A stretch of 64,000 nt of DNA from positions 38,224-102,223 of the forward strand of contig JASAON010001617.1 of assembly GCA_030849065.1 (NCBI GenBank), written 5' to 3'. The number at the start of each line of letters is the position of its first letter. Position 1 is the first letter of the stretch. Origin of the DNA: Jaenimonas drosophilae. Its lineage: Eukaryota; Euglenozoa; Kinetoplastea; Trypanosomatida; Trypanosomatidae. The translations under genes and the position numbers were made by a program. The notes under the pieces are model-generated. The model did not search any database. It was not told where the DNA came from and saw only the letters and a list, made by a program, of their open reading frames with translations. Of this stretch, positions 37,501 to 44,750 are shown piece by piece.

Positions 37501-39583
37501 CAGTCGCAACCACACCCGTGTTGCCAAGACTGATGCTGTTGTGCTCGCTGTGCATGATGCCTCCATCATGGACGGCCATGCCTTCACCACACGAGTACAA
37601 GGTGTTGTGAAGAAACATAACCCGCGAGCGTTTGTGTGAGGAGGTGCCACAACGACCCAGAGACATGAAGGAGTTGGTGTGGATGAGTGCGCGGCTGTGC
37701 TCATCCACGCACACACCTCCGCCCATGCTCTCCTTGAAGGTGTTGCTGCGGAGCTCCGCCTCGCAACGCTCCACCAAGGTGATGCTGCTCTCCGACGCCT
37801 GATGGAACACATTCTCACGGGCGTGGATGATGCTGAATTCACGTGAAAAGAGGTTGAATGCGTTGCCGCCAATGTTGTTGTTGCGGAGATGGAGCTCCGA
37901 ATTGCCGAGGACGCAGAGGCCAAAGAAGGTGATGGCTTGATGTGCATCTACATGGTCAGAGGAGATGCCGGTGTAGCGATGCAAAATTTGCTGGCGGTTG
38001 GCATGGCGGCTCATGAGAAGACGTGCGAGGGCGGCGATGCTTGCGCCCATGATGGTGTTATTCAGGAATACAACCCGTGCCACATCAGCAATCAAGACCG
38101 ATGCGATGAGATGGCCATCGAAGCGATTGCGTTGCACATCGCACTTGGTGCAATCGCGCTTCATCGCGAGGCCAATCATGTTCTCCGAGAAGACGCAGTC
38201 AGTGAGGCCGACGGCAGAGTTATCAATATACACGCCGTAGTGGTAGTTGTGGCGGAAGCTACACTCGCGAATGATGATTTGTGTGCTGATGACCTCCTTG
38301 GAACGTGATGAGTTGATGTGGCGTAGAGCACGCGTGCCATCATCGTCCTCCCCATCCTCCACGGAACGAATCCCAGCGGCGGTGTGAGCATCCTTGATGG
38401 ATTGAATGAGCTCCTCGCGAAAGGCATCCACGTTCGTCAGGTCCACCGTGGATTCCTTCTCCATCAACCCACTCAGCGCGCTGCTCGTGATGCGTGGGGA
38501 TGATTTGCGTGAGGGGATATCCTTTCCGTGAATGTGCGAATCGAAGAAGGGAATGTTGCTATCCACGACACGCACCGCACCGGCACATCGCTGCACATCG
38601 CTGTTGACGATGCTGAGAAAGGTGCCTTGGTTGATGCAAATGGCCCAACCAGTGCACGTGGCAATGCGATTGCCGCTAAAGTTATCCACGGGCAGAGATA
38701 CGCCCTGGAACAAGAAGCCGTGAATGCCATTGCAGAGATAGTTGGCCCGCAGGACGGGACGCGCACCCCAGCTCACGTAGACGAGTGCCTCGGCAGAGTA
38801 CACGTCAGCGCCAATGAGCTGCGCATGGGCGAGGAGCACCGCGGGATCCAGCGAATCCTCCACCGATGCCTCACCGTTGCCGCTGATAATGTTTTCAAAA
38901 AAGATGGGGCGGCACGTCGTCGGGTCGATGCCCGAGCCCGCAATGAGAATGACAGCACGACTCTGCTTCGTTTGCAGGACGCGGTTGTTGCTAAAAGTGG
39001 GTTGGCCGGAGCTATGAATTCGGACACACTCCTCCGGGTGGAAGCAAATATCATTGTGCGTGTAGGTTCCCGCGGCCGTCTCGGACAGGCGCAAGCCGGC
39101 GCCGTAGTTGGCCCGGTTGATGCGGCAGTGCGTGATGGTCGGGGCAGATTCGTTATTCACTTGTACCGCGGAGAGATCGCAGTTGCGGATGAGTGGTTTT
39201 CCATGCACCACCATGATAGACATGCTATCTGAGACTTTGCTGCCCTTGGCGATGATGCGCAGATTCTCAATGAGCACGGAGCCATATTCGTTGATGGTGA
39301 TGCACGGACCACGTGCGCTGATGAGCGGGACCTCATCGTCATTGGAGCTCGCCAACTCCAGCGGGTGCACGATGCAAATAGCCTCGTAGTACTCTCCGCT
39401 CTCAATGACGATGCGATCATAGGGCTTGGAGGCATTCACCGCGTCAGAGATGTGGCGGAAGGGGCAATTCAGGCCTCGACCAACCCGCAACAAACGTCCT
39501 TGTTGGCCAGAGAATGTGCTGCTGTAGAGGGGATAGTTGGTGGTGGCAGCTCCATCTCCTCCTCGTGTTGGCCTCGGCGCCAT
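28532..39583 (-). CDS. Giant parallel beta-helix repeat protein, 3683 residues
   Basis: One uninterrupted 11-kb frame. ATG 39583 is the first after an acceptor cluster near 39663-39685; the frame to 39655 has only a TTG start. Residues about 30-2210 are successive coils of roughly 22-24 residues of the CASH/NosD type, with recurring patterns such as GKPLIRNCDLS, APTITHCRI, GAGLRL and NTFMDG. The first block (FRHISDAVNASKPYDRIVI, then GEYYEAICIVHPLEL) closely follows the beta-helix start of FBXO11 and SHCBP1. Residues 2280-2450 are Glu/Lys-rich with a Pro run. Residues 2640-2765 form a conserved-looking block (PIFIMERVAHG, YIFLTPNLGYNIFLHDF). A 500-residue Gly/Ser/Arg-rich disordered stretch follows, then a helix (EDVLAILHWLAERRARMKKE) near 3350 and a C-terminus ending YNAMGLMKWE. 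No signal peptide or membrane segment is seen, so a cytosolic or flagellar scaffold is more likely than a secreted enzyme. Function unknown. Confidence 0.85.
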   Translation of the reverse strand: MAPRPTRGGDGAATTNYPLYSSTFSGQQGRLLRVGRGLNCPFRHISDAVNASKPYDRIVIESGEYYEAICIVHPLELASSNDDEVPLISARGPCITINEYGSVLIENLRIIAKGSKVSDSMSIMVVHGKPLIRNCDLSAVQVNNESAPTITHCRINRANYGAGLRLSETAAGTYTHNDICFHPEECVRIHSSGQPTFSNNRVLQTKQSRAVILIAGSGIDPTTCRPIFFENIISGNGEASVEDSLDPAVLLAHAQLIGADVYSAEALVYVSWGARPVLRANYLCNGIHGFLFQGVSLPVDNFSGNRIATCTGWAICINQGTFLSIVNSDVQRCAGAVRVVDSNIPFFDSHIHGKDIPSRKSSPRITSSALSGLMEKESTVDLTNVDAFREELIQSIKDAHTAAGIRSVEDGEDDDGTRALRHINSSRSKEVISTQIIIRECSFRHNYHYGVYIDNSAVGLTDCVFSENMIGLAMKRDCTKCDVQRNRFDGHLIASVLIADVARVVFLNNTIMGASIAALARLLMSRHANRQQILHRYTGISSDHVDAHQAITFFGLCVLGNSELHLRNNNIGGNAFNLFSREFSIIHARENVFHQASESSITLVERCEAELRSNTFKESMGGGVCVDEHSRALIHTNSFMSLGRCGTSSHKRSRVMFLHNTLYSCGEGMAVHDGGIMHSEHNSISLGNTGVVATGKGSDITILHSHFFSSTRNFIHAKGCCIVNVRSTNFECSIGISLVMRNGVAGLVEKCSFVDGRDGIIHVESAGEAPPTHVDITACTFKRSDAAGVVAGPGSAGCITQCSFSYCKQVGLHLLAGARYEIHNNTVEACAGKGIEVLGSSRIHHNQIDGWCDESCENTLIGLRVAAHAKASIHDNHIMDCHIGMAADDEAAATIEDVEVRASVDAGILVNGAATQTIFRRVEINASDAAGIILRNGSRCRFEGCVVVECLQASVVVAHSGPTTLTECSFASTAACEVLGDEDYEMEVESSTRVARLGDSWKGARRPATASTAAGYASRPTTTASAAASPRVADAPPGLTSFLHCTIGGDVSRQGVLALSSSMHVEDCEVHAAHIAHTSDRPVSPFHLNARRKRKQISDAFGKTINHESKSKSRRMEGGVGIYAADGALVEVRNTTIFACPCAGLLLQPGAHARVEHCAITECGVGALLVGTPTILSRIQGEGGGRTGSSGGKRSRRGNAATSTQSLFTGPNITSQVILGRTFTKSECGVYLRHVAVSDCTAAGMLFYVGSAARVDGSSIQKCRDGVVVGEEASIFMEQTTIESSQRHGIHLIGAPQSTSTLTGLRVEHCSGYGVLQLAVPTKNDLLASRSATPDDGGLHSLFDQLHAASSLPQMQSCTTTAPPEPAALVEMITTTSMMSFHGCEFNDNEGGSAMLEGSTRFVDCRFASSEAITGVACHGNGSRSIFSSCHFAHSMKVHLVAEMEACVVLHKCVLESCPHAVVMLEAARLIAQECAMRSCGSAMIYAPSVLSQRKRAKMHVEMCKSPVLAGRVTSPFEHSSTGTYERRAGTTTTTMLVMEACNIHDCEVGVESRTTSLQWQNPNAAVLPEETKKTRLALRTSTPMMCDLRRCVVDGSRNVGVCLDGLCREASLRQCVITACGNGVDLRTSLHAKKVLLEDCQLERSNVGLCIGGGEAVHVRRCTFSEQKEWAVRLVGGEEVVLRDSTFVGNRSGAIVVDVSLHASLNALRTIIDESGGNRKLASGAWRDIFTLCRRWIIKENTFAQTSSGVVVPPLMVPAHARPMLYVYSNSFAHCEYGLLCRPMEDAGSDQKPLHVQECAEEHPEMVALLHETDEPLQTMVLQNLFEDNHYGCYLSGTTTTAHVWSNDFVRNHQSGIYVAEGAAPMVMDNVFEKHGGEAPKEKAAPLMSDAALASLDAHSALRICSGARGHYAHNRFHANQVAVCLDAVGAATPTTSAAEDAPPPWMGLTINDNQFLRNGRGIRLCGDCHADILNNTFMDGFSHDVHISRNGASTSHALLAYNRFVSMQIPVAILVDESAHLQLHRCILSGNADVAVRARPYATCCITESLFLGVGIGIDVEDRAHVYLHNSYLLQHHHRALCCRSKGEAHVERCSIMSYPDHHSIECCADAKLMLQSCFFLSATHVSGALTPIILCSGNVHILSCHMEGRQPGLVIESKTFAEVERSNFYGCDIGIINQTHGNMRALRCFFWMNKLASIKLFEHSNGNVEECMMAEGTITAMGAHHVVMDEARIPASCPFAPTTALTVAECEELLLRRFAELLVESPSWVIEKKQISNNNNNNTTGSTQKQESGAVNASQAGDMTTVAGEQDEDDVEEDEDAFVSLQRSYHRSNTGSVADEEEQKKSEEKEGGGGDEAAEREKHAAAVAAAVAAAGAEFVAKTLDGNNHVAEKKKPQPKKLANQPPPPPPPNGKKKKAPQKKPPPLNTPPPLLEAKEVCGRLNHVDPHRMPERIRDALTSWQAREDGEEASEISSAPPRRPARGSSAATTTTTTTTIVATASAECTPSPARGGAPADATKLEEHRLPSLATDVNAILAALQTRRMKQLGDGDIQAGPIPQSLARTASVATSRLESIQQLNRSSIYSSPVPPRGGGRTSPDGLVKLDVAATSSSSPLSKKKAAAATSAAGSPAVAKQWNPNFIHGVKHGELTDAHKKEMEQYAQQQRERRRRRRRHHPLRSVHLQHGEPFMTNPYQRLPTSLPIFIMERVAHGKDYTPVEVHPFPSFDKEYIFLTPNLGYNIFLHDFCYRFGDDHLPAVLPVLMASDSQSPRSRKHRSVSEGGGTTSLCSSMNWTLTPAGTPRQEISGEFTSQYGGGAPGSSYSRKSLHTNNGEGGAWKEGSLSLGSQRTKKSGAESPFAATGGGRMSGDLRGGSSGVLGGSAGTLTSMHGNRDYDGRIGAPSGPTSRNNTGDVLDGLGMDEARRARRDSTGRGGKNRSRSLLDMDLSGLSATDGGSPGHRGCGAAGDARRGGPGGGISGSGSGSGGVGGRDGSVPKKGKGKKKGGVGSKSSKRGASKTKKRGGSRGDAMGDATSSTNDARGKQGISSTEFGDADDENAVAAKKRNAHTAEGGHFGSIIGGSDGGDPLDGSPVRGGASFASSSFRPDISSTTNPPSRGAGTAMGSSSTHGMSVPRGSGGSASPPGSGHGRGDGDGDGAGGWSSLEGRLGSSNERAGVKGSGDATLSRGVSGPELAFMGTNYSDTSTTSALPQLTVSSLAFANTLGSKPEVQHKNLQSIIDSVLREEEEEEDSRNGRGTRDEDAYGSSRGSRHFRDEINAAGHTSRIDSSARRSRRLGDGDDDAETSHDSIPAAPLVDFSTLELDEEAMKAVSVLKRVGNREFEDVLAILHWLAERRARMKKEKYVRVIDEIFDESKLCFFRPPPPSPHSDSGVVIPFPPTPNSRGSMARLLSRSSGRPTSMYSRLHPSMSGSMPTTKQDEINVEVVDAEGEDAEMIYIPFPAMDAATDGAAASSEAAHHRAADTPMLAVRMVSGIGITEVRVVHMEAEEIPLHAANYSDSRSRRTLLEHLGTHHPEHLPELRQALPTHDLPPTMAAMHARPNSRAASRSSAPSGSPTSPAPRSMSYEELQHHLQNNASRLAYASTALPHFVADSRVLRTEHSLKRRPLSPLKYLPASALQHHKLQKVAPRLTFDPADPSKTTPFATDNRPLTYNAMGLMKWE

Positions 39584-40040
39584 ATAGCGGTGGCCAACAA
39601 GAGAGGAGGGGGAGGGGTACGCGTGCGCAAATGAATGTCGCTGCCAATAAATCAATCTTCTGCTTCTAAGAACTAAGAAGAAGGTGATTCAGAAGATGCA
39701 CCAGGAGGTGGATCTTCTCACTATGCACTACAACAACACAACACAACAGCAGGAAAAAGGAGTTATTATATGAATGTGTAGGTGGATGCAGCAACTGAAA
39801 GAGAAGAGTGTGCGGGTACGGTGTGTGCTGCTCCGATGGATGCATTAACCATCACAGAACCACCGCATCGAATACTGTGAAGGTTCGCCATGAAATTATG
39901 GAGATGTGCTTATCCGCATGTTAAGAGCCCAACAACAACTACTCCCGGGCATCCACCACGAGCCACAACAACACGCACGCGTACAGATGGGCACAGCATG
40001 ATGATCCGCATCAGTGTTCCGCTGGTGCAATCATGGATCT
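39584..40040. other. Spacer of about 0.46 kb
   Basis: Holds the beta-helix gene's splice acceptor (minus-strand CACCTTCTTCTTAG, AG at 39673) and the 3' UTR of the helicase gene. No ORF supported. Confidence 0.6.
39663..39690 (-). promoter_or_regulatory. Trans-splice acceptor cluster of the giant beta-helix gene
   Basis: Minus-strand CACCTTCTTCTTAG is followed by several AGs within 12 bases. No ATG occurs between them and the start at 39583. Confidence 0.55.
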
Positions 40041-43000
40041 TCATGATGCCTCCTCCAATGAATTCATGAGCGCAGAGACCGATGGATTATGATGTGCTTC
40101 GATCCATTGAGGCACAATTTCTCCCTGACGAAAGCGCGTGATGGGCAGCTTCTCGCCCACTCCGCCCGCTGCATCAAGCTGCTCCAGCACATGCGCCCAA
40201 TGCGCGCTCTGCCGAAGAAGAGCATCATTGCCCACCAACACCATGCCAAATCGAGCACGACTGCACGAGACGATGAGGCGATTGCGCATGCGAATGAATT
40301 CCGTCAGCTTCTCCGTTCTCACCAGCGACAAGATGATAATATCGTTTTCATCTCCCTGAAACAAATCCACCGTACTCACGTGCACGTCGGCCAGGTTGGA
40401 TAAGCGCAAGACACTGCGCAGCATGCGGCACTGACCAAGGTATGGGGTGATGACGGTGATGGACTTCTGCAACACACCTTCACTCGTGAGGTGCGAGACG
40501 AGCTGCTGCACCATGCGTACTTCGAGTGTGTTTACCTTGCTGCGGCTACCAGGTGCTTCTTCTTCCGGGTGATGATGGCGCCAAAAGAAGACGCGGCGGG
40601 CGAGGCCAGGAACACGATCGCGCACCAACTGGCCCGACGATGCCACAAATGGGCGGGTGAGGAGAGATGGATGGTCAATGAGTGGCTGCTCCGTGTAGAA
40701 GGGCCGCACAAGCTTGGAGAGCTCGGGATGCATGCGGCGTTGCTCCGTCAAGCGAATCGGCGGGCTTTGCCGTGCCAGACGCTCAAAGAGGGAGAGGTTC
40801 AGATGATTAATCTTTTCGTAGTCAAAGGTGTCCACCTTCGGTTGGAGCTGAAAGTGATCGCCAATGAGCACAATCTGCCGCAGGGAGTCGGTCATGCAGG
40901 CGAGGAGCTGCGACTCCAGCACCTCCGCCGCCTCCTCCACCACCAACACGCTCGGCCGGAGTGAGCGGAGGAGGTTCTGATTCATGGCACAACCCGTGGT
41001 CGTGAGGCCAATCACATCGGCGCCATCGAGCAAGGCGAGCTTCGCCTCATCCATGGCATGATTGCGAATATGGACCACGTGCTTGATGGCCTCCATGATG
41101 GTGGAGCAGTCGCGTGCCTTGGCGCTGATGGTCTTCTGCACAAGATAGGCGTAGTAGGTGTGGCGCACACGTGGGGTGAGGCTCCACAAACTGAGAAGCT
41201 CATCGGGTACTTCGGCAGGCATCGAGGGTGGCTCCGACGCCAGACGGAGTGCCTCGGCGCTTAGATAATGTGTGTGCAGGTGCTCGTTGTACTCGCGAGA
41301 TTCATCCTCGCGCTTCATTTCTTGGAAGATGCTCAGCGAAACATCCTCATCCGCATCTGCTGGAGGTGGAGGGGTGGCCGTGGTGGTGGTTGGGCTGCCA
41401 CGATCGGTGGAGAGCGCCTGGGCCACCTCCGTTCGGAGTAGCTCCATGTAGGTGGTCGGTGCCACCTGCTCCGCCTCCACCCCGACATAGCGCTCACCAC
41501 GCAGCCACGCCTCACGATCATCGGCTGACATGTGTTTGCGTTGTTCCGGCGTTAACCAGCGCTCAAAGTAGGCCCTCGGTACGCGACCCCGCTCGAGGAA
41601 GTGAATCTCCTTCGTGAGGCGATCCAGACGTTGCTGCATGACGTAGATGCGCTCCTTGTAGCTATTCACGTTGGAGAGGCCAACACGTTCGTGCATCAAC
41701 GTGCCAAGGTTGTACCGATCGAGCTTGCCCTCCTTGGACCGACCACCAATACGCACCAAACGGTGCCCATTGGGGAAGACGTCGGTGTTTCCTCCGCCCC
41801 CACCTCCTCCGTTGTTGCTGTTGTTGTTTCCGGCAGCGAGCTGCTGGCCAACACGTGGCCGCACCGCACTCCATAAGCCGCTATCCAGAAGATCCACGAG
41901 GAACTCATCGAGCGCATGATTCTTGTACGTGATGACCACAATCGGCCCCACCCGTGGTAGCATCTCCTCCGGCTTGATGGAGCTGAGCAGCTCCACACTC
42001 ACTTTCTGAAGAATATCCCCCGACGCGACGAGCTGCTTGTAGCGCACGTACGTTTCAACCAACCGGCAGCCAATGAAGGACTTGCCAGTACCAGGCGGGC
42101 CCTGCACGAGCAGCACCGGTGCCGTCGGCAGACGCTTCATCACTTCTTGTTGGCCGGCATCGAGAGCGAAGCGCGCTTGCACATCGTCGGTGAGGTCAAG
42201 GAAGGCACGTGCGCAGTGTGGTGGAATGTAGCTCAGCAACTTGGTGCGGTGATGAGATGATGATGATGGTTGGCCAGCCGCGGCGGCAATCATCGGATTG
42301 CCGAGTTGTTTTTGTGCCGCCTCTTCTCCGACGAGCACATCAGAGAGCGGCAGCGCCATGGCGAGAGGGCCAACAAAGGCACGCAGCGCACGCAGAATAC
42401 TCACGTAGCCCGCCAAGAAGATGGGTGTCTCCACCAACATGGAGCGTTCGCTGCGGCCCATCCGCGCGTTGCGCTCTAGCTTGGACGCCAACACATCGAA
42501 CGAGGTGCTATGCTCACTCGGACTAACAACGATGATGTTGGCCTGAAGCAGCTGGCCATTGCAGCTGGAGATGGTGCCCCAGAACAGCTCGCCATCCTCC
42601 ATCACTGCCGGGTCGAGGCCCGTGGAGATGCAGATTGTTGTGCCTTGGCTGAGTTGGCTCCGCAAGTTGGCTTTGGCGCTTGAGGCCTGCACCTGCAGCA
42701 GATGGCTGTTGGGGTGGGCGTACTGCCGGTCCTTGGTGATGACGGCCCCGAGGTACCTCACGTGGTGGTAGGAACGTGCGTGATCCACGTCAGCACGTGT
42801 GTCCGCCGTTGGTGTGTAGCTTGGAAGTTGGTAGCAGAGTGCGGGGAGAAGGCGTACGGTGGCCTCGAACGTATCTGCGCGGAGTAGCGCGCAGTGTGCG
42901 GCGATGAAGGCCTCCACGCTTGTGTAGGCGGTGCTGCCGTTGATGGGTAAGTTGGCGGCGGCAAAGACGGAGGTGGGCAAGGGTGGTGGCACACTCAGCT

Positions 43001-44453
43001 CAGCCGCAGTGGGAAGAACGGCGAGGGCGCACTCTGATGTGGCGAGGCGTAGTCGGCGAAGGGCGCCATCGACGTGCCGGCGGAGCTTGAACGGGTGCGG
43101 GTGTTGCAACAACGTCTCGAGTGTAGCTTCCACGACGCGCTGCGTGCTGGCGATGTGCTCCTCGGGGAGGTGCTGAAAGTGGCGGAGCAAAACCACCAAG
43201 TTGGCCACCTCAATCCATTGCGAGCAAAGAAGATCGGTAGGCTCCTGTGTGGTGGCCGCAGCCTGCATCGATAGTGCCTCCAACAGCATGTCGGGCACGA
43301 AGGGGAGCACCTGCGGCGCGGGTGATGAGGTTGGTGAAGCAGAAGAGGTGTTGCTGTTGTTGTTGGGTGGGCCACTCACGACGAGCTGCAACATGTCGCT
43401 GAGAATGGTGCGATGAATGGGCTCACGGTTTTCATAGAAGGTGATGAGCTGCACCAGGGTGTGAATGGCCTCCACGTAGGCCGGAACATCTCCACGCATG
43501 CCGTACACGTGGCCGAGAAGATCAAACCACTCACGCCGATGCGAGAGTAGCATCGCGAGGGTCTTGATGGGGTGGGCGGTGCGACGGCATCCATCGAGAA
43601 AGCGCGTGGCATCGTCGGCGGAGATGATGGGCTTTGCAGGACGTACGTCAATGCCAAAGGGGTATCCCTTGCTGCTATCGATGGTGAGCGTCACCTCATC
43701 ACCGACAGCGATGCTCTTCACGCCATAATCGATGCGCTCCACAAAGAACTTAACGTCGCCCATTGCCGGCACGCGCACAAAACCAATCTTGTACTCCATG
43801 TCGAGCTTGCCAACGATGCCAGCACGTCGCTCCTCCGTGAAGGCCTCCAACACACGTGAATCCTTGTTGTTGCTTCCATCACCACCACCACCACCTGCGG
43901 CAACACGTTGGCCGCGACGATCAATCATGGTGGAATCATTGGCGCGACGTGCGCCGCGGTTTTGCTTCTCCGCCAAGATCTTTAGCCTCTCCACGTGTTG
44001 GCGATGAGCAGCGTACTGCATCAACACCTTGCTGGTGGTTGGCGCCGCAGATGCAGAAGCTGCGTCAGTGTTGGTGCTGTTGCTCTTACTACCTTCTTCA
44101 TTTTCACCTTGTGTGCCACAATCTCTGCGCGTGTGGCCGCATCGCCCACATCGCTTGCACCAACGCTCATCACGGAGATGAAGAAGGCCTTGATGATGCC
44201 ACGATTGCAGCATCTTCCGCTTCGCTTCCTCATCGGATGAGCTCCACGAGCCAAACAGCTCCTTCGATTCACGACGTTGTTGTGGATGAGCGTCGAAATG
44301 CTGCTTAAGTTTTGGATGTGCGGCCACAATTTGCAGAAATGAGTAGTTGCTCGCGAGTACATCTGAGACATCGGCCCAATCAATGGCGTAGTTCTTCTCT
44401 TCCGTCCATGCAGAGGCCAACACCGCTGCGTCTGTCGTGGAGCTGCTGCTCAT
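40041..44453 (-). CDS. ZNFX1/NFX1-type superfamily 1 helicase with N-terminal zinc knuckle
   Basis: ATG 44453 sits just after a CGCAG acceptor and gives 1470 residues. A CCHC zinc knuckle (CKRCGRCGHTRRDC) lies near residue 105, typical of single-stranded nucleic-acid binding. The helicase core runs from about residue 770 to the C-terminus: Walker A GPPGTGKSF near 790, VITYKNHALDEFL, the DEAD-box equivalent VVEEAAEVLE, LIGDHFQLQP, TEQRRMHPELSKLV, VHVSTVDLFQGDENDIIILSLVR and the arginine finger region NRLIVSCSRARFGMVLVG. EEAAEVLE and YKNHALDEFL are characteristic of the ZNFX1 group in the UPF1-like clade rather than of UPF1 or SETX. A role in RNA surveillance, RNA silencing or antiviral defence is known for animal relatives; here it is inference. 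The centre (300-770) is helical and family-specific. Confidence 0.88.
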   Translation of the reverse strand: MSSSSTTDAAVLASAWTEEKNYAIDWADVSDVLASNYSFLQIVAAHPKLKQHFDAHPQQRRESKELFGSWSSSDEEAKRKMLQSWHHQGLLHLRDERWCKRCGRCGHTRRDCGTQGENEEGSKSNSTNTDAASASAAPTTSKVLMQYAAHRQHVERLKILAEKQNRGARRANDSTMIDRRGQRVAAGGGGGDGSNNKDSRVLEAFTEERRAGIVGKLDMEYKIGFVRVPAMGDVKFFVERIDYGVKSIAVGDEVTLTIDSSKGYPFGIDVRPAKPIISADDATRFLDGCRRTAHPIKTLAMLLSHRREWFDLLGHVYGMRGDVPAYVEAIHTLVQLITFYENREPIHRTILSDMLQLVVSGPPNNNSNTSSASPTSSPAPQVLPFVPDMLLEALSMQAAATTQEPTDLLCSQWIEVANLVVLLRHFQHLPEEHIASTQRVVEATLETLLQHPHPFKLRRHVDGALRRLRLATSECALAVLPTAAELSVPPPLPTSVFAAANLPINGSTAYTSVEAFIAAHCALLRADTFEATVRLLPALCYQLPSYTPTADTRADVDHARSYHHVRYLGAVITKDRQYAHPNSHLLQVQASSAKANLRSQLSQGTTICISTGLDPAVMEDGELFWGTISSCNGQLLQANIIVVSPSEHSTSFDVLASKLERNARMGRSERSMLVETPIFLAGYVSILRALRAFVGPLAMALPLSDVLVGEEAAQKQLGNPMIAAAAGQPSSSSHHRTKLLSYIPPHCARAFLDLTDDVQARFALDAGQQEVMKRLPTAPVLLVQGPPGTGKSFIGCRLVETYVRYKQLVASGDILQKVSVELLSSIKPEEMLPRVGPIVVITYKNHALDEFLVDLLDSGLWSAVRPRVGQQLAAGNNNSNNGGGGGGGNTDVFPNGHRLVRIGGRSKEGKLDRYNLGTLMHERVGLSNVNSYKERIYVMQQRLDRLTKEIHFLERGRVPRAYFERWLTPEQRKHMSADDREAWLRGERYVGVEAEQVAPTTYMELLRTEVAQALSTDRGSPTTTTATPPPPADADEDVSLSIFQEMKREDESREYNEHLHTHYLSAEALRLASEPPSMPAEVPDELLSLWSLTPRVRHTYYAYLVQKTISAKARDCSTIMEAIKHVVHIRNHAMDEAKLALLDGADVIGLTTTGCAMNQNLLRSLRPSVLVVEEAAEVLESQLLACMTDSLRQIVLIGDHFQLQPKVDTFDYEKINHLNLSLFERLARQSPPIRLTEQRRMHPELSKLVRPFYTEQPLIDHPSLLTRPFVASSGQLVRDRVPGLARRVFFWRHHHPEEEAPGSRSKVNTLEVRMVQQLVSHLTSEGVLQKSITVITPYLGQCRMLRSVLRLSNLADVHVSTVDLFQGDENDIIILSLVRTEKLTEFIRMRNRLIVSCSRARFGMVLVGNDALLRQSAHWAHVLEQLDAAGGVGEKLPITRFRQGEIVPQWIEAHHNPSVSALMNSLEEAS

Positions 44454-44750
44454 GGCTGCGTCTTGTGGCAGCAATAAATGAATAAATCAACGGCGCGCGT
44501 ACACGCAGGTATGCCAAGCTCACTTCTATGCTTGCCGTGTTCCAAGTGGAGAGTGGTTCCACCTCGCCGGCCACAACGAAGGAATCGATTGCTACAAAAA
44601 ACAACAACAAATATTTTGTGAAAAGATACAAGAAAGAGATGAGCATATGTGATGATGATGAACCCATGACAGCGACAACAACAGCGACAACAAGCATCCA
44701 GATTCATGTATTATACGAATACAAGAGAAGATGTGGAGATGCGTACACGA
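44454..44750. other. Spacer between helicase and UGGT genes
   Basis: About 297 bases, A-rich on the plus strand near 44590-44640, hence T-rich in the transcript. No ORF supported. Confidence 0.6.

Noticed and set aside
36707..37639. Plus-strand open frame of 310 codons
   Set aside because: It lies wholly opposite the beta-helix repeats; its composition (His, Asn, Val) is that of an antisense frame.
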